The notes below the pieces were generated by a model that saw only the letters and a list, made by a program, of their open reading frames with translations, had not been told where the DNA came from and searched no databases. Source: Bacteroidales bacterium (GTDB lineage Bacteria; Bacteroidota; Bacteroidia; Bacteroidales; BM520). Taken from it: a stretch of 64,000 bases of DNA. The DNA lies in the NCBI GenBank assembly GCA_031276035.1, contig JAISNV010000001.1, positions 62,001-126,000 of the forward strand, read 5' to 3'. This document shows positions 1 through 9,849 of the stretch, in pieces; the first letter of the stretch is position 1; each line of letters starts with the position of its first letter. The translations under genes and the position numbers were made by a program.

Positions 1-49
1 TTCGTCAGATAAATTGTAAGTTAAATAATTAAAAATTAAACATAAAAAC

Positions 50-2932
50 ATGAAACGATTATTATTAATTCTCTCAGCTGTTGTATTTCCATTAATTTCA
101 TTTTCTCAACAGAAATACATTGATGCAAAAAATTATCAATTGAAAAACGGGTTAAAAGTAATTCTATGCAGGGATACCGAAAAACCTGAAATTTATGGTG
201 CCGTAAGTATTAATGTGGGCAGCATAAACGACCCTGCAGATGCTACCGGAATGGCCCATTATTTTGAACACATAATGTTTAAAGGAACCAATAAAATTGG
301 TACATTAAATTGGGAAGAAGAAAAAATTTATCTTGATAGTATCAGTTATTATTATGATAGACTTCATGATACCAATAACAAGAAAGAACGAAATAAGATT
401 CAGTTAAAAATAAATGAATTGAGTCAGAAAGCCGCACAATACGCTATTCCTAATGAAACAGATGCTATTTTGAGTAAGATGGGTGGTAAGGGTATTAATG
501 CTTTCACCGGTTTGGAAAATACTGTTTACCTAAATTCATTTCCTTCAAACCAACTTCATAAATGGCTGGAAGTATATGCCGAACGTTTTAGAACTCCTGT
601 ATTCAGACTATTTCAATCTGAACTTGAGACTGTTTACGAAGAGAAAAATATGTATCAAGATAATCCTATCAGCATTTTTATGGAAGATATTTTAAAGGAA
701 ACTTTCGGTGAACATCCTTACGGCAGACCGGTTATAGGCTATACGGAACATTTAAAAAATCCTCAAATTTCTAAAATGCAGAAATTTTTTAATACATATT
801 ATGTTACTAATAACATGACCTTAATTTTAGTCGGTGATCTTGAATTTGAACCTACTATGCAATTAATTGAAGAAACATTTGGAGAGCTGCACTTTGGCCA
901 GATCCCGGATTTTCCTGAATATAAATTACCGACATTTACAGGAGCAACTATTGTTGAAAAACGACAAACTCCAATTAAATTGGGTATCATCGGGTTTAAT
1001 ACAGTACCTGTTAATCATGATGATAATCTGGCTATAGATATCATGTCTGAGATACTAAGCAATAGTACAAGCACCGGATTATTGGATCAGTTGAGTCTAA
1101 ATTACGAACTGCTAATTGCAATGCCTATTCCTTTAGCAATGAAACAACATGGTGTTTTTGCCTTTATGTATATTCCTAAAATTTTGGGGCAATCACATCA
1201 GGAAGCCGAAGCTCTTATTTTCAACTGTATAGACTCATTGAAAACCGGTAATTTCAACGATGATCTATTTCAGGCTGTAAAAATGGAAAAGATAACATCT
1301 GAAATTAGAAAAGTTGAAGGTTATGCAAATACGTTCAATATGATTCTTGGCTATCAGATGAATGGCAAAAGTTGGAAAGATTATTATACAGATCTTGATA
1401 AAATAAAAGCCCTTACAAAAGACGATATAGAAAAGGTTGCAAATAAATATTTCGGCGATGATTATCTACTTTATCGTTCAAAGATGGGAAGCGCCGATAA
1501 GGATAAAATAGATAAACCCGATTGGAAACCTATTGAAATTAAGAATACCGATGCTCAATCGGATTTTGCAAAGATGATTGACAATGAAACTGTTGAGCCT
1601 ATAATTCCTCAAGTAATTGATTTTAATTCAGACGTTAATATTAACGAAACCAATAGAGCTTATAAGGTTTATTCCACAAAAAATCCATATAATGATATTT
1701 TCACAATGAAAATATACTATAATTACGGCAATTATTATAACAAACACCTCAGCAATGCAGCTGAGTATGTTAATCTTCAGGGAACCGAAGACTCTAAATT
1801 CCAAGATTTCCATATTAAATTACAACTTTTAGGCGCTTCAATAAATCTACATACCGAATTAGACAGATCATATATTAATATCACCGGTTTTGACAAAGAT
1901 TTTGAAGAAATAATGGAGCTATGTAATCAGAAGTTTTTTAATACAGGTAATGATGAGAAAACATTGAGTGTATTGCTCGAAAATCATCAGGTAAATATCA
2001 GATTGATGAAAAGAGATGCTTCAAGTTGCGCTGATGCAGTATATAATTATGCTTTATTCGGTGATGATTCCGAATACTTAAGAATGCCTACTTCTTCCGA
2101 AATAGAAAAATATACTGGTGAAGAATTAATTAATTATGTTCGTGAAATATTTGATTATGTAGGATTTGTTACCTACTCGGGAAATATCAACCCTGAAACA
2201 ATTTATAACATTCTTAAGAAGAATAATTTCATTCGTGAGGAAGGTTACAAAAAATATCCGGGAGAATCTATCCCTATTGAAAAAAATGTAACGGAAGATG
2301 CGGTATATTATGTTCACGGTAAAAAATTCCTGCAAAGTAATATCCATTTTTTTGTACCCGGATTACAAATGAATACACAAGATAGAAACAAGATATTAAG
2401 TAAATGTTTTAACCAATATTTCGGCGGCGATATGTACTCAATTGTTTTCCAGGAAATACGCGAGTTTCGTTCTTTAGGTTATTCTGCTTATTCAAGATAT
2501 CTTTATGATATTATGAATAGAAAACCGAGCTATTTATATGGATATCTGGGAACTCAATCGGACAAGACAATTGAAGGTATTGATGCGATGCACTCTTTAA
2601 TTGTTGATATTCCCAAAAAGGAAGACAAGTATAATACTGCAAAAGAATCTTTACTTGCCGTAGAAAGATCCAATTATATTGACTTCAGGACACTTCCTTA
2701 TCAGGTTTATTTATGGAGATTGGAAAAATATGATGAAGACCCGCGGGCAGAAATGATTAAAGTCATTGAAAGCGTTGAATTTAATGATGTTTTGGATTTT
2801 TACGATGAAGCTATTAAAAATAAACCTGTAATAATTTCTTTATCCGGAAATAGCAAGAGGTTTAAGAAAAATGATTTGAGTAAATTCGGAAAAGTGAATA
2901 AAGTAAAGATGAGTGATATTTTTTGTGAGTAA
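50..2932 (+). CDS. Secreted M16 (pitrilysin/insulinase) family zinc metallopeptidase
   Basis: Endopeptidase of the M16 family, expected in the periplasm or on the outer membrane. The first 20 residues form a signal peptide ending SFSQ. The inverted zinc motif HxxEH is seen as H70-Y-F-E-H74, and the downstream zinc-ligand glutamate should lie in the EE-rich stretch at residues 191-198. At 960 aa the protein is a fused two-half M16 enzyme; the second half (about 540-960) lacks a zinc motif, as is normal. Between HxxEH and the conserved GKGINAFTG segment there is a charged, helical insert of roughly 60 residues (about 85-145). It is transcribed alone and ends at the shared terminator near 3072. 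The substrate is unknown. Confidence 0.9.
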   Translation: MKRLLLILSAVVFPLISFSQQKYIDAKNYQLKNGLKVILCRDTEKPEIYGAVSINVGSINDPADATGMAHYFEHIMFKGTNKIGTLNWEEEKIYLDSISYYYDRLHDTNNKKERNKIQLKINELSQKAAQYAIPNETDAILSKMGGKGINAFTGLENTVYLNSFPSNQLHKWLEVYAERFRTPVFRLFQSELETVYEEKNMYQDNPISIFMEDILKETFGEHPYGRPVIGYTEHLKNPQISKMQKFFNTYYVTNNMTLILVGDLEFEPTMQLIEETFGELHFGQIPDFPEYKLPTFTGATIVEKRQTPIKLGIIGFNTVPVNHDDNLAIDIMSEILSNSTSTGLLDQLSLNYELLIAMPIPLAMKQHGVFAFMYIPKILGQSHQEAEALIFNCIDSLKTGNFNDDLFQAVKMEKITSEIRKVEGYANTFNMILGYQMNGKSWKDYYTDLDKIKALTKDDIEKVANKYFGDDYLLYRSKMGSADKDKIDKPDWKPIEIKNTDAQSDFAKMIDNETVEPIIPQVIDFNSDVNINETNRAYKVYSTKNPYNDIFTMKIYYNYGNYYNKHLSNAAEYVNLQGTEDSKFQDFHIKLQLLGASINLHTELDRSYINITGFDKDFEEIMELCNQKFFNTGNDEKTLSVLLENHQVNIRLMKRDASSCADAVYNYALFGDDSEYLRMPTSSEIEKYTGEELINYVREIFDYVGFVTYSGNINPETIYNILKKNNFIREEGYKKYPGESIPIEKNVTEDAVYYVHGKKFLQSNIHFFVPGLQMNTQDRNKILSKCFNQYFGGDMYSIVFQEIREFRSLGYSAYSRYLYDIMNRKPSYLYGYLGTQSDKTIEGIDAMHSLIVDIPKKEDKYNTAKESLLAVERSNYIDFRTLPYQVYLWRLEKYDEDPRAEMIKVIESVEFNDVLDFYDEAIKNKPVIISLSGNSKRFKKNDLSKFGKVNKVKMSDIFCE

Positions 2933-3071
2933 TAAGTATATAAAAATCGAAAAATATCAAAATACAAAAATTTATAGAATGTAGTATTAATTTGACATTA
3001 TTGTAAAGTTGATATTAATTTTTATCATCGCTATAATATATTCAATTCAAAACTTCTTAAACTATCTAAAC

Positions 3072-3107
3072 AAAAAAGGTGTCCCAAAAATTGAGACACC
3101 TTTTTTT
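3072..3107. terminator. Bidirectional Rho-independent terminator
   Basis: A GGTGTC/GACACC stem is flanked by an A-run on the left and a T-run on the right, so it can work on both strands. It lies between the convergent M16 peptidase gene and the end of mmdB. Confidence 0.8.
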
Positions 3108-3123
3108 ATTGTAAAACTTAAAT

Positions 3124-4518
3124 TTAAAAATTCAGTAAGAAACTGAGCATGATACCTGCAGCTACCGCCGAGCCAATAACTCCGGCTACGTTAGGTGCCA
3201 TGGCGTGCATTAACAAATGGTTTGAAGGATCTGCTTTTAAACCTTCTACTTGAGAAACACGAGCACTATCCGGAACAGCAGAAACCCCTGCCGAACCAAT
3301 TAAAGGGTTAATCTTATTTCCTTCTTTAAGGAACAAATTCATCAATTTAGCAAAAAGAATTCCGCATGCAGAAGCAATAATAAATGAAAGCGCTCCCAAT
3401 ACAAATATCATCATAGACTTATCCGTAAGAAATACAGTGGCCTGAGTAGATGCACCAACCGTCATACCAAGGATAATCGTTACAATATCAATAAGAGCAT
3501 TACTTGCGGTGTTTGCTAAACGTTTTGTTACGCCGCTTTCTTTAAGGAGATTACCGAAGAAAAGCATTCCCAAAAGAGGCAAAGCACTCGGAGCAATAAA
3601 ACAAGTAAGGATTAAACCTATGATAGGGAACAATATCTTTTCGGTTTTAGAAACAACTCTTGGTGGTTTCATGCGTATTCTGCGCTCTTTTTTTGTTGTA
3701 AGAAGCTTCATTACAGGTGGTTGAATAACTGGCACCAAAGCCATATATGAATATGCGGCTATAGCAATCGGCCCGATTAAATTTTGTACGGTTTGACCTG
3801 CAAAGGCTCCTGTATGCATCATCTTTTGTCCGTTGGCCAACATTGACGACATGAATATCGCGGTTGGTCCGTCAGCACCACCGATAATACCGATAGCAGC
3901 TGCTTCAGGAGGTGCAAAGCCAAGCATTAAAGCACTCCAGAAAGTAATAAATATACCAACTTGCGCTGCGGCTCCCAAAAGCATCAATTTTGGATTGGAA
4001 ATTAATGACGAGAAGTCTGTCATTGCACCAATTCCCAGAAAAACAAGAGGGGGATAAATACCTTTTGTTACTCCGAAATAAAGATAATTTAAAACACTAC
4101 CCTCTTCATAGATACCGACTTGCAATCCGGCCCCCTCAAGGAAAGGTATATTACCTATAATGATACCGACTCCTATTGGCACTAAAAGCAAAGGTTCGTA
4201 CTCAAATCTGATTGCCAGGAAAATAAATAACAATCCTATACAAATCATAACAAGATGCCTCCATGTACAATTTGCAAAGCCCGAAAATTTGATAAATTCT
4301 TTTATTCCTTCAACGGCAGTCATTGATTTATCACTCTGTGTTCCAATAGCAACACCTTGAGTTTGTTCACCTTCAGACTGTATAATTTCCGTATTAACCT
4401 TTTCACTTACATTATTATTTCCTGTTACAAAAGCCGATCCGAAAAGTACAACAATAATCAGAAAAACCATTGTACAGGCTCGTCTTATAGGAGACGTTTG
4501 TTTAAGTTTATTTCTCAT
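3124..4518 (-). CDS. mmdB: Methylmalonyl-CoA decarboxylase, beta subunit (Na+ pump, OadB/MmdB family)
   Basis: Integral membrane subunit that decarboxylates carboxybiotin and couples this to Na+ export. About ten hydrophobic segments are visible, with the family signature GGADGPTAIF in mid-protein and the GSAGVSAVPDSAR segment near the end. The reading frame opens at a TTG at 4527, but the first ATG is at 4518 and is preferred (464 aa). The first ~75 residues form an extra signal-like helix plus a polar linker not present in short OadB proteins. It is the last gene of the mce-mmdA-mmdD-mmdC-mmdB operon, 23 bases after mmdC. The choice of methylmalonyl-CoA over oxaloacetate rests on the neighbouring epimerase and alpha subunit. 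Confidence 0.93.
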   Translation of the reverse strand: MRNKLKQTSPIRRACTMVFLIIVVLFGSAFVTGNNNVSEKVNTEIIQSEGEQTQGVAIGTQSDKSMTAVEGIKEFIKFSGFANCTWRHLVMICIGLLFIFLAIRFEYEPLLLVPIGVGIIIGNIPFLEGAGLQVGIYEEGSVLNYLYFGVTKGIYPPLVFLGIGAMTDFSSLISNPKLMLLGAAAQVGIFITFWSALMLGFAPPEAAAIGIIGGADGPTAIFMSSMLANGQKMMHTGAFAGQTVQNLIGPIAIAAYSYMALVPVIQPPVMKLLTTKKERRIRMKPPRVVSKTEKILFPIIGLILTCFIAPSALPLLGMLFFGNLLKESGVTKRLANTASNALIDIVTIILGMTVGASTQATVFLTDKSMMIFVLGALSFIIASACGILFAKLMNLFLKEGNKINPLIGSAGVSAVPDSARVSQVEGLKADPSNHLLMHAMAPNVAGVIGSAVAAGIMLSFLLNF

Positions 4519-4541
4519 ATTAATCAAATAAAAGGGTTCAA

Positions 4542-4961
4542 CTATCTAATATCAATTAAATTAGCTCCTTGTAATACAGAGTCGCCAATATTGACATGAA
4601 TTCTCGCAACAGTACCATTTCCTTCGGCTAAAACGTCATTCTCCATTTTCATGGCCTCATAAACCAAGAGTTTCTGGCCTTTTGTAACAGTATCGCCTTC
4701 TCTTACAAGAATGCTGATAATATTTCCAGGCAAAGGTGCTTTGATAATTTGAGCTGTACCTGATGGAGAGCTACCTGTATTACTTGGAGCATTTGTTTCT
4801 TTACGAACAAATGATTTTGGTGCAGTTTTTACTGTAGCTGTTTTTTCGGTAGTAACTACATAAGGCATTCCGTTTACTTCCAAAGTAATATCTTTATCTT
4901 CATGCTTCTGAATTTCAACATGATATTTATTACCATTTATAATAAAGTTATATGCTTTCAT
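4542..4961 (-). CDS. mmdC: Biotin carrier subunit of methylmalonyl-CoA decarboxylase
   Basis: Small biotinyl carrier (139 aa) that shuttles CO2 from the carboxyltransferase to the membrane pump. The C-terminal biotinyl domain (about 70-139) has the EAMKM motif with the biotinylated Lys at residue 105. A flexible linker rich in Ala, Pro, Ser and Thr (about 40-70) joins it to an N-terminal beta-rich segment. It lies between mmdD and mmdB in the operon. Confidence 0.95.
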   Translation of the reverse strand: MKAYNFIINGNKYHVEIQKHEDKDITLEVNGMPYVVTTEKTATVKTAPKSFVRKETNAPSNTGSSPSGTAQIIKAPLPGNIISILVREGDTVTKGQKLLVYEAMKMENDVLAEGNGTVARIHVNIGDSVLQGANLIDIR

Positions 4962-4985
4962 ATTTTATTTTATATTTATTTAAAA

Positions 4986-5348
4986 CTAATTTATTTTTTG
5001 ATTAAGGAATTGATGCTTATCGGACCAAGGTGATTGTCGCTTAACCTCTTGGGTATTAATAGTTAAAACATTGCTTTCAACATCGTGAAGATCATTAAAA
5101 TACATATGCAATGCTGCCGAAATAGCTGCACAGGCTTCTCCGCTTGCATCAACATTTTCTTTAACAACATCAGAATCTTCTTTTTTGATTTTTCTTTTAG
5201 ATTTGATATTCAAAATTTTAGGAATAAGCATATAAATAAAAGATAAAAACAATAAAGCTACGAACACAACAATAATCCCTACAAGTCCAATTGTTATAGC
5301 TAAAGAATCAAATGCCGACCAATCCCAAGTTATTGCTAAAATATTCAT
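4986..5348 (-). CDS. mmdD: Small membrane subunit of methylmalonyl-CoA decarboxylase (OadG/MmdD family)
   Basis: Delta/gamma-type subunit that anchors and assembles the decarboxylase complex. One transmembrane helix (about residues 18-45) is followed by a basic, then mixed-charge cytoplasmic tail that contains the segment AAISAALHMYF, typical of OadG-family proteins in Bacteroidota. It starts 11 bases after mmdA. Sequence conservation in this family is low, so the assignment relies on size, topology and position. Confidence 0.85.
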   Translation of the reverse strand: MNILAITWDWSAFDSLAITIGLVGIIVVFVALLFLSFIYMLIPKILNIKSKRKIKKEDSDVVKENVDASGEACAAISAALHMYFNDLHDVESNVLTINTQEVKRQSPWSDKHQFLNQKIN

Positions 5349-5359
5349 AATACAAATTT

Positions 5360-6919
5360 TTATAATGGTAAATTAGAATGTTTTTTCGGCGGCATAGAAT
5401 CTTTCTTAGTTGAAAGCGTACATAAAGCTCTGATAATTCTAAAACGGGTATTACGAGGTTCAATAACATCGTCAATATAACCGTACATAGCTGCTTGATA
5501 AGGATTGGCAAACATATCCTGATATTCCGCTTCTTTTTCTTTAAAGAATTTTTCTTTTTCGACAGGATCAGTAATACTTTTTAAAGCTTTAGCTTCAAGA
5601 ACTTCGATAGCTCCTTTAGCTCCCATAACCGCAATTTCTGCAGACGGCCAAGCATAATTAGCATCGGCACGAAGTTGTTTGCAACTCATAACATCATGGG
5701 CACCGCCATAAGATTTTCTTAGAGTAATAGTAACCTTAGGCACTGTAGCTTCGCCAAAAGCAAATAATAATTTCGCTCCGTGAATAATTATGCCGCCATA
5801 CTCTTGTCCGGAACCCGGTAAGAAACCGGGAACATCAACAAAAGTGACTATAGGTATGTTGAAAGCATCACAGAAACGAACAAAACGGGCACCTTTGCGA
5901 GATGCTCCAATATCTAATACTCCTGCAAGATATTTCGGTTGATTTGCAACAATACCAACGGGCATACCGTTGAATTTTGCAAAACCTACTACCATGTTTT
6001 TCGCATAATTTTCATGAACTTCCAGGAAGTCGCCATTATCAATTACCGCGTGAATTACATCAAGAACATCATAAGGTTGATTCGGATTATCCGGAATAAT
6101 TCCGTTCAATGAATCTTCCAAACGATCAATTGGGTCATCACAAGGAGTAAGTATCGGATCCTCCATATTATTATTAGGGACGAATTCCATCAACTTTCTG
6201 ATGAGCATTAAACCTTCTTCCTCGTCTGTAACTTTAAAGTGAGCTACGCCTGATTTACTTGCGTGTACAGTAGCGCCGCCAAGATCTTCAGTTGTAATAT
6301 CTTCTCCGGTAACGGTTTTTGTAACTTTCGGACCGGTAACAAACATGTAAGAGTTTTTCTCACTCATGATAACAAAGTCTGTAAGAGCGGGTGAATATAC
6401 TGCTCCGCCGGCACAAGGACCGAAAATAGCCGATATTTGAGGTACTACACCTGACGCCATAATATTTCTCTGGAAAATTTCGGCATAACCTGCCAAACTG
6501 GTAACACCTTCTTGGATACGTGCACCGCCGCTATCGTTAATTCCGATAATAGGAGCACCTACCTTTAAGGCTTGATCCATAATCTTGCAAATTTTTTGAG
6601 CAAAAGTTTCAGATAAACTGCCACCCATTACAGTAAAATCCTGAGAGAAAACATATACGATTCTCCCGTCGATAGTACCTCTTCCGGTAACAACTCCATC
6701 ACCCAGAATGAGTTGTTTTTCCAATCCGAAGTTAGTACATCTGTGAGTTACGAACATGTCATATTCTTCAAAACTTCCTTCATCAAGAAGCATCAGAATA
6801 CGCTCTCTTGCAGTCATTTTTCCTTTTGCATGTTGAGCTTCAATGCGGTCTTCTCCGCCGCCAAGTTGAGCCTTTTGTCTTAGCTCAATAAGTTGGTTTA
6901 ATTTCTCTTGATTGGTCAT
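5360..6919 (-). CDS. mmdA: Methylmalonyl-CoA decarboxylase, alpha subunit (carboxyltransferase)
   Basis: Cytoplasmic carboxyltransferase that moves the carboxyl group of (S)-methylmalonyl-CoA onto biotin, giving propionyl-CoA. Its 519 aa match the family, with two crotonase-fold halves. Visible motifs are the N-terminal GKMTARERI segment, [10 protein letters not shown], the glycine-rich [13 protein letters not shown] oxyanion region, and [11 protein letters not shown] with the second CoA site in the C-terminal half. It is close to acetyl/propionyl-CoA carboxylase beta chains; the neighbouring Na+ pump subunits decide for the decarboxylase. It lies 23 bases after mce. Confidence 0.95.
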   Translation of the reverse strand: MTNQEKLNQLIELRQKAQLGGGEDRIEAQHAKGKMTARERILMLLDEGSFEEYDMFVTHRCTNFGLEKQLILGDGVVTGRGTIDGRIVYVFSQDFTVMGGSLSETFAQKICKIMDQALKVGAPIIGINDSGGARIQEGVTSLAGYAEIFQRNIMASGVVPQISAIFGPCAGGAVYSPALTDFVIMSEKNSYMFVTGPKVTKTVTGEDITTEDLGGATVHASKSGVAHFKVTDEEEGLMLIRKLMEFVPNNNMEDPILTPCDDPIDRLEDSLNGIIPDNPNQPYDVLDVIHAVIDNGDFLEVHENYAKNMVVGFAKFNGMPVGIVANQPKYLAGVLDIGASRKGARFVRFCDAFNIPIVTFVDVPGFLPGSGQEYGGIIIHGAKLLFAFGEATVPKVTITLRKSYGGAHDVMSCKQLRADANYAWPSAEIAVMGAKGAIEVLEAKALKSITDPVEKEKFFKEKEAEYQDMFANPYQAAMYGYIDDVIEPRNTRFRIIRALCTLSTKKDSMPPKKHSNLPL

Positions 6920-6942
6920 ATCTATAGTTGTTGTTTGATCAA

Positions 6943-7353
6943 TTACTTATTCGGATTTTCACACAATTCGGTTAAGACACCGCCGGTAGCCTTCGGATGC
7001 AAAAAAGCAATACGTAAACCTTCGGCGCCATTGCGAGGGTCGGCATCAATAAGCTTAACATCTTTATCTTTCAATTCTTCTAAGGCAGCCTTAACATTAT
7101 CAACGCTATATGCTATATGATGAATACCTTCGCCTCTTTTTTCGATGAATTTAGCTATTGTACTTTCCTCATCTGTCGGTTCAAGCAATTCTATTTTAGT
7201 TTGACCCAGTTTGAAAAAAGCAGTTTTTACTTTTTGGTCTGCTACAACTTCAATATTATAACATTTCAAACCTAAAATATTTTCATAATAAGGCAAGCTT
7301 TCTTCAATGCTTTTAACGGCAATCCCGATATGCTCTATGTGATTGAGTTTCAT
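6943..7353 (-). CDS. mce: Methylmalonyl-CoA epimerase
   Basis: Interconverts (R)- and (S)-methylmalonyl-CoA, linking the mutase product to the decarboxylase. At 136 aa it is a two-module VOC-fold protein. It shows the opening [13 protein letters not shown] with a metal-ligand His, [13 protein letters not shown] in the second module, and a C-terminal [11 protein letters not shown] segment with the metal-binding Glu. It is the first gene of the operon, with a TAnnTTTG promoter about 30 bases upstream. Confidence 0.95.
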   Translation of the reverse strand: MKLNHIEHIGIAVKSIEESLPYYENILGLKCYNIEVVADQKVKTAFFKLGQTKIELLEPTDEESTIAKFIEKRGEGIHHIAYSVDNVKAALEELKDKDVKLIDADPRNGAEGLRIAFLHPKATGGVLTELCENPNK

Positions 7354-7383
7354 GATAATAACTTATTTTTTCAATTTATTCTG

Positions 7384-7391
7384 CAAAGGTA
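7384..7391 (-). promoter_or_regulatory. -7 promoter element of the mce-mmd operon
   Basis: Exact TACCTTTG on the minus strand, about 30 bases before the mce start codon. Confidence 0.7.
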
Positions 7392-7452
7392 AGGTTTTTA
7401 TAACAATAACATATTCTTTTTTTTGTTTTTTTTTAAACCTTTCGAATAAATC

Positions 7453-8715
7453 TTAGGAATCAATTTCACTTGGCTTTATTAACTTGAAAATCTTATCGGA
7501 ACGTCTTAAGTAAATGGGATAGAATATTGAACAGGCTTCACCTTTTGTAACTTTATCAACAGGTTTATTATCAAAATATAATTCTTTAACAATAAATTGT
7601 TCCACACCAGTTGTAGGGCCGATAATCATAATTTCATCTCCCACCGAAAGGTCATCCGCATCTAAAGTAAGTTCCACCACTTTCAACTTAGTAAAATAAT
7701 TTGTTACCGAACCAATATATTTCTTCACTTTAGTTGCTCTGTTCCCATATAATTCTGTCCATTCAATAAAATCTTTTCCCAAATAATAACCGGAACAAAA
7801 ACCTCTATTGAACACTGTACTTAATCTCTCATTCCAGTCATTAATTTTTGTTTGATTAAAAGTATTTTCGAAATATGATTCAACTGCTTCCTTATAGCAT
7901 TGGGTGACAATTTTAACATATTCCGGCCCCCTACCCCTTCCTTCAATTTTTAAAACAGTGACTCCGGCAGACAAGATTTGATCAAGAAATTCTATTGTTT
8001 TAAGATCCTTTGGCGACATAATATACTCGCCATCAATATCCATTTCTATTTCTCTGTCTTTATCATAAACAGTATATTGTCGGCGGCACAACTGATAACA
8101 ACTACCGCGATTAGCCGAAGCTTCACTTCCGTAAGTATCTAAACTCAAGTAGCATTTCCCGGAAATTGACATACAAAGAGCCCCATGCACAAATAATTCC
8201 ATTTGTAATAGTTTCCCGGATGGTCCGCAAATATTTTCTTCTTTTATTTTATCGCAAATACTTTTTATTTGCTTGATATTAAGTTCTCGCGCAAGAACTA
8301 TTACATCAGCGAATTCGGAGTAAAATTTCACTGCTTCGAAATTGGATACATTGCATTGAGTTGAAATATGTACTTCCACACCTACCTTGCGGGCATATCT
8401 GATAATCGCCAAATCAGAAGCGATAATTGCAGAAATATTATTTTCTTTTGCCGCATCTATGATTGAATAAGCTTCTTCTAATTCTTCATCGTAAATTACG
8501 ATATTAAGCGCCAGATATGATTTTACATTATTAGCAATACATATTTCCGAAATAGCTTTTAAATCCAGAATTGTAAAGTTTTGTGCAGAGGCTCTTGCCC
8601 GCATGTTAAGTTTATCTACACCAAAATAGATAGAACCCGCACCAGCCTGAATTGCAGCAGCTAAAGCCTCAAATGAACCAACCGGCGACATTATTTCAAT
8701 TTTGTTATTAATCAT
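7453..8715 (-). CDS. Peptidase U32 family protein, TrhP/YegQ-like
   Basis: U32 family protein. Despite the name, characterised members such as TrhP hydroxylate uridine-34 of tRNAs using prephenate, with an iron-sulfur cluster. The family signature FVHGALCMSISGKCYLS is present in the middle of the protein, followed by the RGSCYQLCRR cysteine cluster, giving four likely Fe-S ligands. The N-terminal half is a TIM-barrel-like region (opening EIMSPVGSFEALAAAIQAGA). A short beta-barrel-like end (about 330-420) follows. The length, 420 aa, fits TrhP rather than the longer RlhA. It is a single gene with its own promoter. The tRNA role is inferred from the family. Confidence 0.85.
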   Translation of the reverse strand: MINNKIEIMSPVGSFEALAAAIQAGAGSIYFGVDKLNMRARASAQNFTILDLKAISEICIANNVKSYLALNIVIYDEELEEAYSIIDAAKENNISAIIASDLAIIRYARKVGVEVHISTQCNVSNFEAVKFYSEFADVIVLARELNIKQIKSICDKIKEENICGPSGKLLQMELFVHGALCMSISGKCYLSLDTYGSEASANRGSCYQLCRRQYTVYDKDREIEMDIDGEYIMSPKDLKTIEFLDQILSAGVTVLKIEGRGRGPEYVKIVTQCYKEAVESYFENTFNQTKINDWNERLSTVFNRGFCSGYYLGKDFIEWTELYGNRATKVKKYIGSVTNYFTKLKVVELTLDADDLSVGDEIMIIGPTTGVEQFIVKELYFDNKPVDKVTKGEACSIFYPIYLRRSDKIFKLIKPSEIDS

Positions 8716-8741
8716 AAATAAAGAAAAACAATTTCAGATTG

Positions 8742-8749
8742 CAAAGGTA
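8742..8749 (-). promoter_or_regulatory. -7 promoter element of the U32 gene
   Basis: Exact TACCTTTG on the minus strand, 27 bases before the start codon at 8715. Confidence 0.7.
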
Positions 8750-8952
8750 CGGAAGAATTAATAATTAAAGTTAAGAATTGAGGTTATTTTGTAATTATGA
8801 GTTCCAAATCCGGGAGTTTAAAATCATCATTACTTCACTGTCATAAGCATATCCATGAAGTTTTTATCATAACATCTAAATATTAAATAATACATTTTTA
8901 TTTTTTCATCTTTTATTTTTAATCAGTTCTTTTATTTTTCTGCAAAAAAGTA

Positions 8953-8960
8953 TAAATTTG
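8953..8960 (+). promoter_or_regulatory. -7 promoter element of the TM2-like gene pair
   Basis: TAAATTTG on the plus strand. It leaves an untranslated leader of roughly 115 bases before 9084, the longest in the window. Confidence 0.6.
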
Positions 8961-9083
8961 CAAATATTTTTTTAATAATTTTTTGTTAAAGATAAATGGA
9001 AACCGGAAACCATATAAAAATAAAATCGGGGCGTAATTAACCGAAAAGCCATAAGAGTAGGTTAAAACTAAAATTTATTTATT

Positions 9084-9842
9084 ATGAGAAAATTAAGCTT
9101 ATTATTATTTCTAACAATTTTCGGAGTAACATTATGTTATGCTCAAGATGTAATTACAAAACAAAACGGTGAAGACATTCAAGCCAAGGTAGTGGAAATT
9201 GGTTCCAATGAAGTTAAATACAAGAAATTCGACAATCAGGATGGGCCCATATACTCAATACCTACTTCTGAAATTTTAATGATTAGATATGAGAATGGCT
9301 CGAATGAGGTTTTTTCCACAAAAAAAGAGGTTGTAACAACAAGTACTACTATATACCCAAGCCATGAAACGCCACAAGGTATCAGACCAAATATGTTATA
9401 TAAAGAATACAAAGACTTATATCAACCTAGTATGTATATAAGACATTATACTGATCCGTATAATCCTCCTATTATGGGTTTGTGTTCATTCTTTATTCCC
9501 GGTCTGGGACAAATGATCTGTGGTGAAGTAGGAAGAGGTTTTGCATACCTTGGCGGGACTATAGGTTGTGGCATTATTGCAGGAATTGGCTCAGCAATGC
9601 TCGTTGGTTATGGCAGTCCTGGCGGACTTATTATGTTCATTGGAGGTGGTTTAGGAGCTACGGCAGTAGGTATTTGCAGCATTGTTGACGGTGTTAGAGT
9701 TGCAAAAATCAAAAATATGTATGCAAGAGATTTGCGTGATATGTCGGCATTTAATATAGAACTTGCTCCTTATATTGATTATATGGCTGTAGGCAACAAC
9801 ATTATTGTGCCGGTTGGTGTTTCAATGATTGTATCGTTTTAA
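9084..9842 (+). CDS. Secreted/membrane TM2-like protein, tandem copy 1
   Basis: Function unknown. The N-terminal 20 residues are a signal peptide ending in CYA. Residues 21-78 form a small beta-rich module (ITKQNGEDIQAKVVEIG, then KYKKFDNQDGPIY) that recurs in exported Bacteroidota proteins. A low-complexity, Thr-rich stretch (about 80-95) and a Tyr-rich linker follow. The C-terminal part has two hydrophobic segments (about 129-170 and 176-203) with the motif FIPGLGQMICGEVGRGFAYL, which resembles the GLG-x-Y-G-x-x-x-R-G core of TM2 domains, and then the basic stretch VRVAKIKNMYARDLRD. It is clearly paralogous to the next gene over its whole length. An envelope-stress or membrane-shaping role is conceivable, but nothing in the sequence proves it. 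Confidence 0.85.
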   Translation: MRKLSLLLFLTIFGVTLCYAQDVITKQNGEDIQAKVVEIGSNEVKYKKFDNQDGPIYSIPTSEILMIRYENGSNEVFSTKKEVVTTSTTIYPSHETPQGIRPNMLYKEYKDLYQPSMYIRHYTDPYNPPIMGLCSFFIPGLGQMICGEVGRGFAYLGGTIGCGIIAGIGSAMLVGYGSPGGLIMFIGGGLGATAVGICSIVDGVRVAKIKNMYARDLRDMSAFNIELAPYIDYMAVGNNIIVPVGVSMIVSF

Positions 9843-9849
9843 TTTATGC

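Larger units (their letters stand above)
8716..9083. other. Divergent intergenic region
   Basis: This 368-base gap separates two outward-facing genes. It carries a -7 element on each strand (8742-8749 minus, 8953-8960 plus) and a leader of about 120 bases before the gene at 9084. The leader has GC-richer patches around 9025-9050 but I could not match it to a known riboswitch. No credible small gene was seen. Confidence 0.6.

Noticed and set aside
799..990. Many short antisense or out-of-frame reading frames inside real genes (for example 799-990, 14016-14282, 32180-32611)
   Set aside because: They lie inside confidently identified genes, have compositions of frame shadows, and show no domain or promoter.
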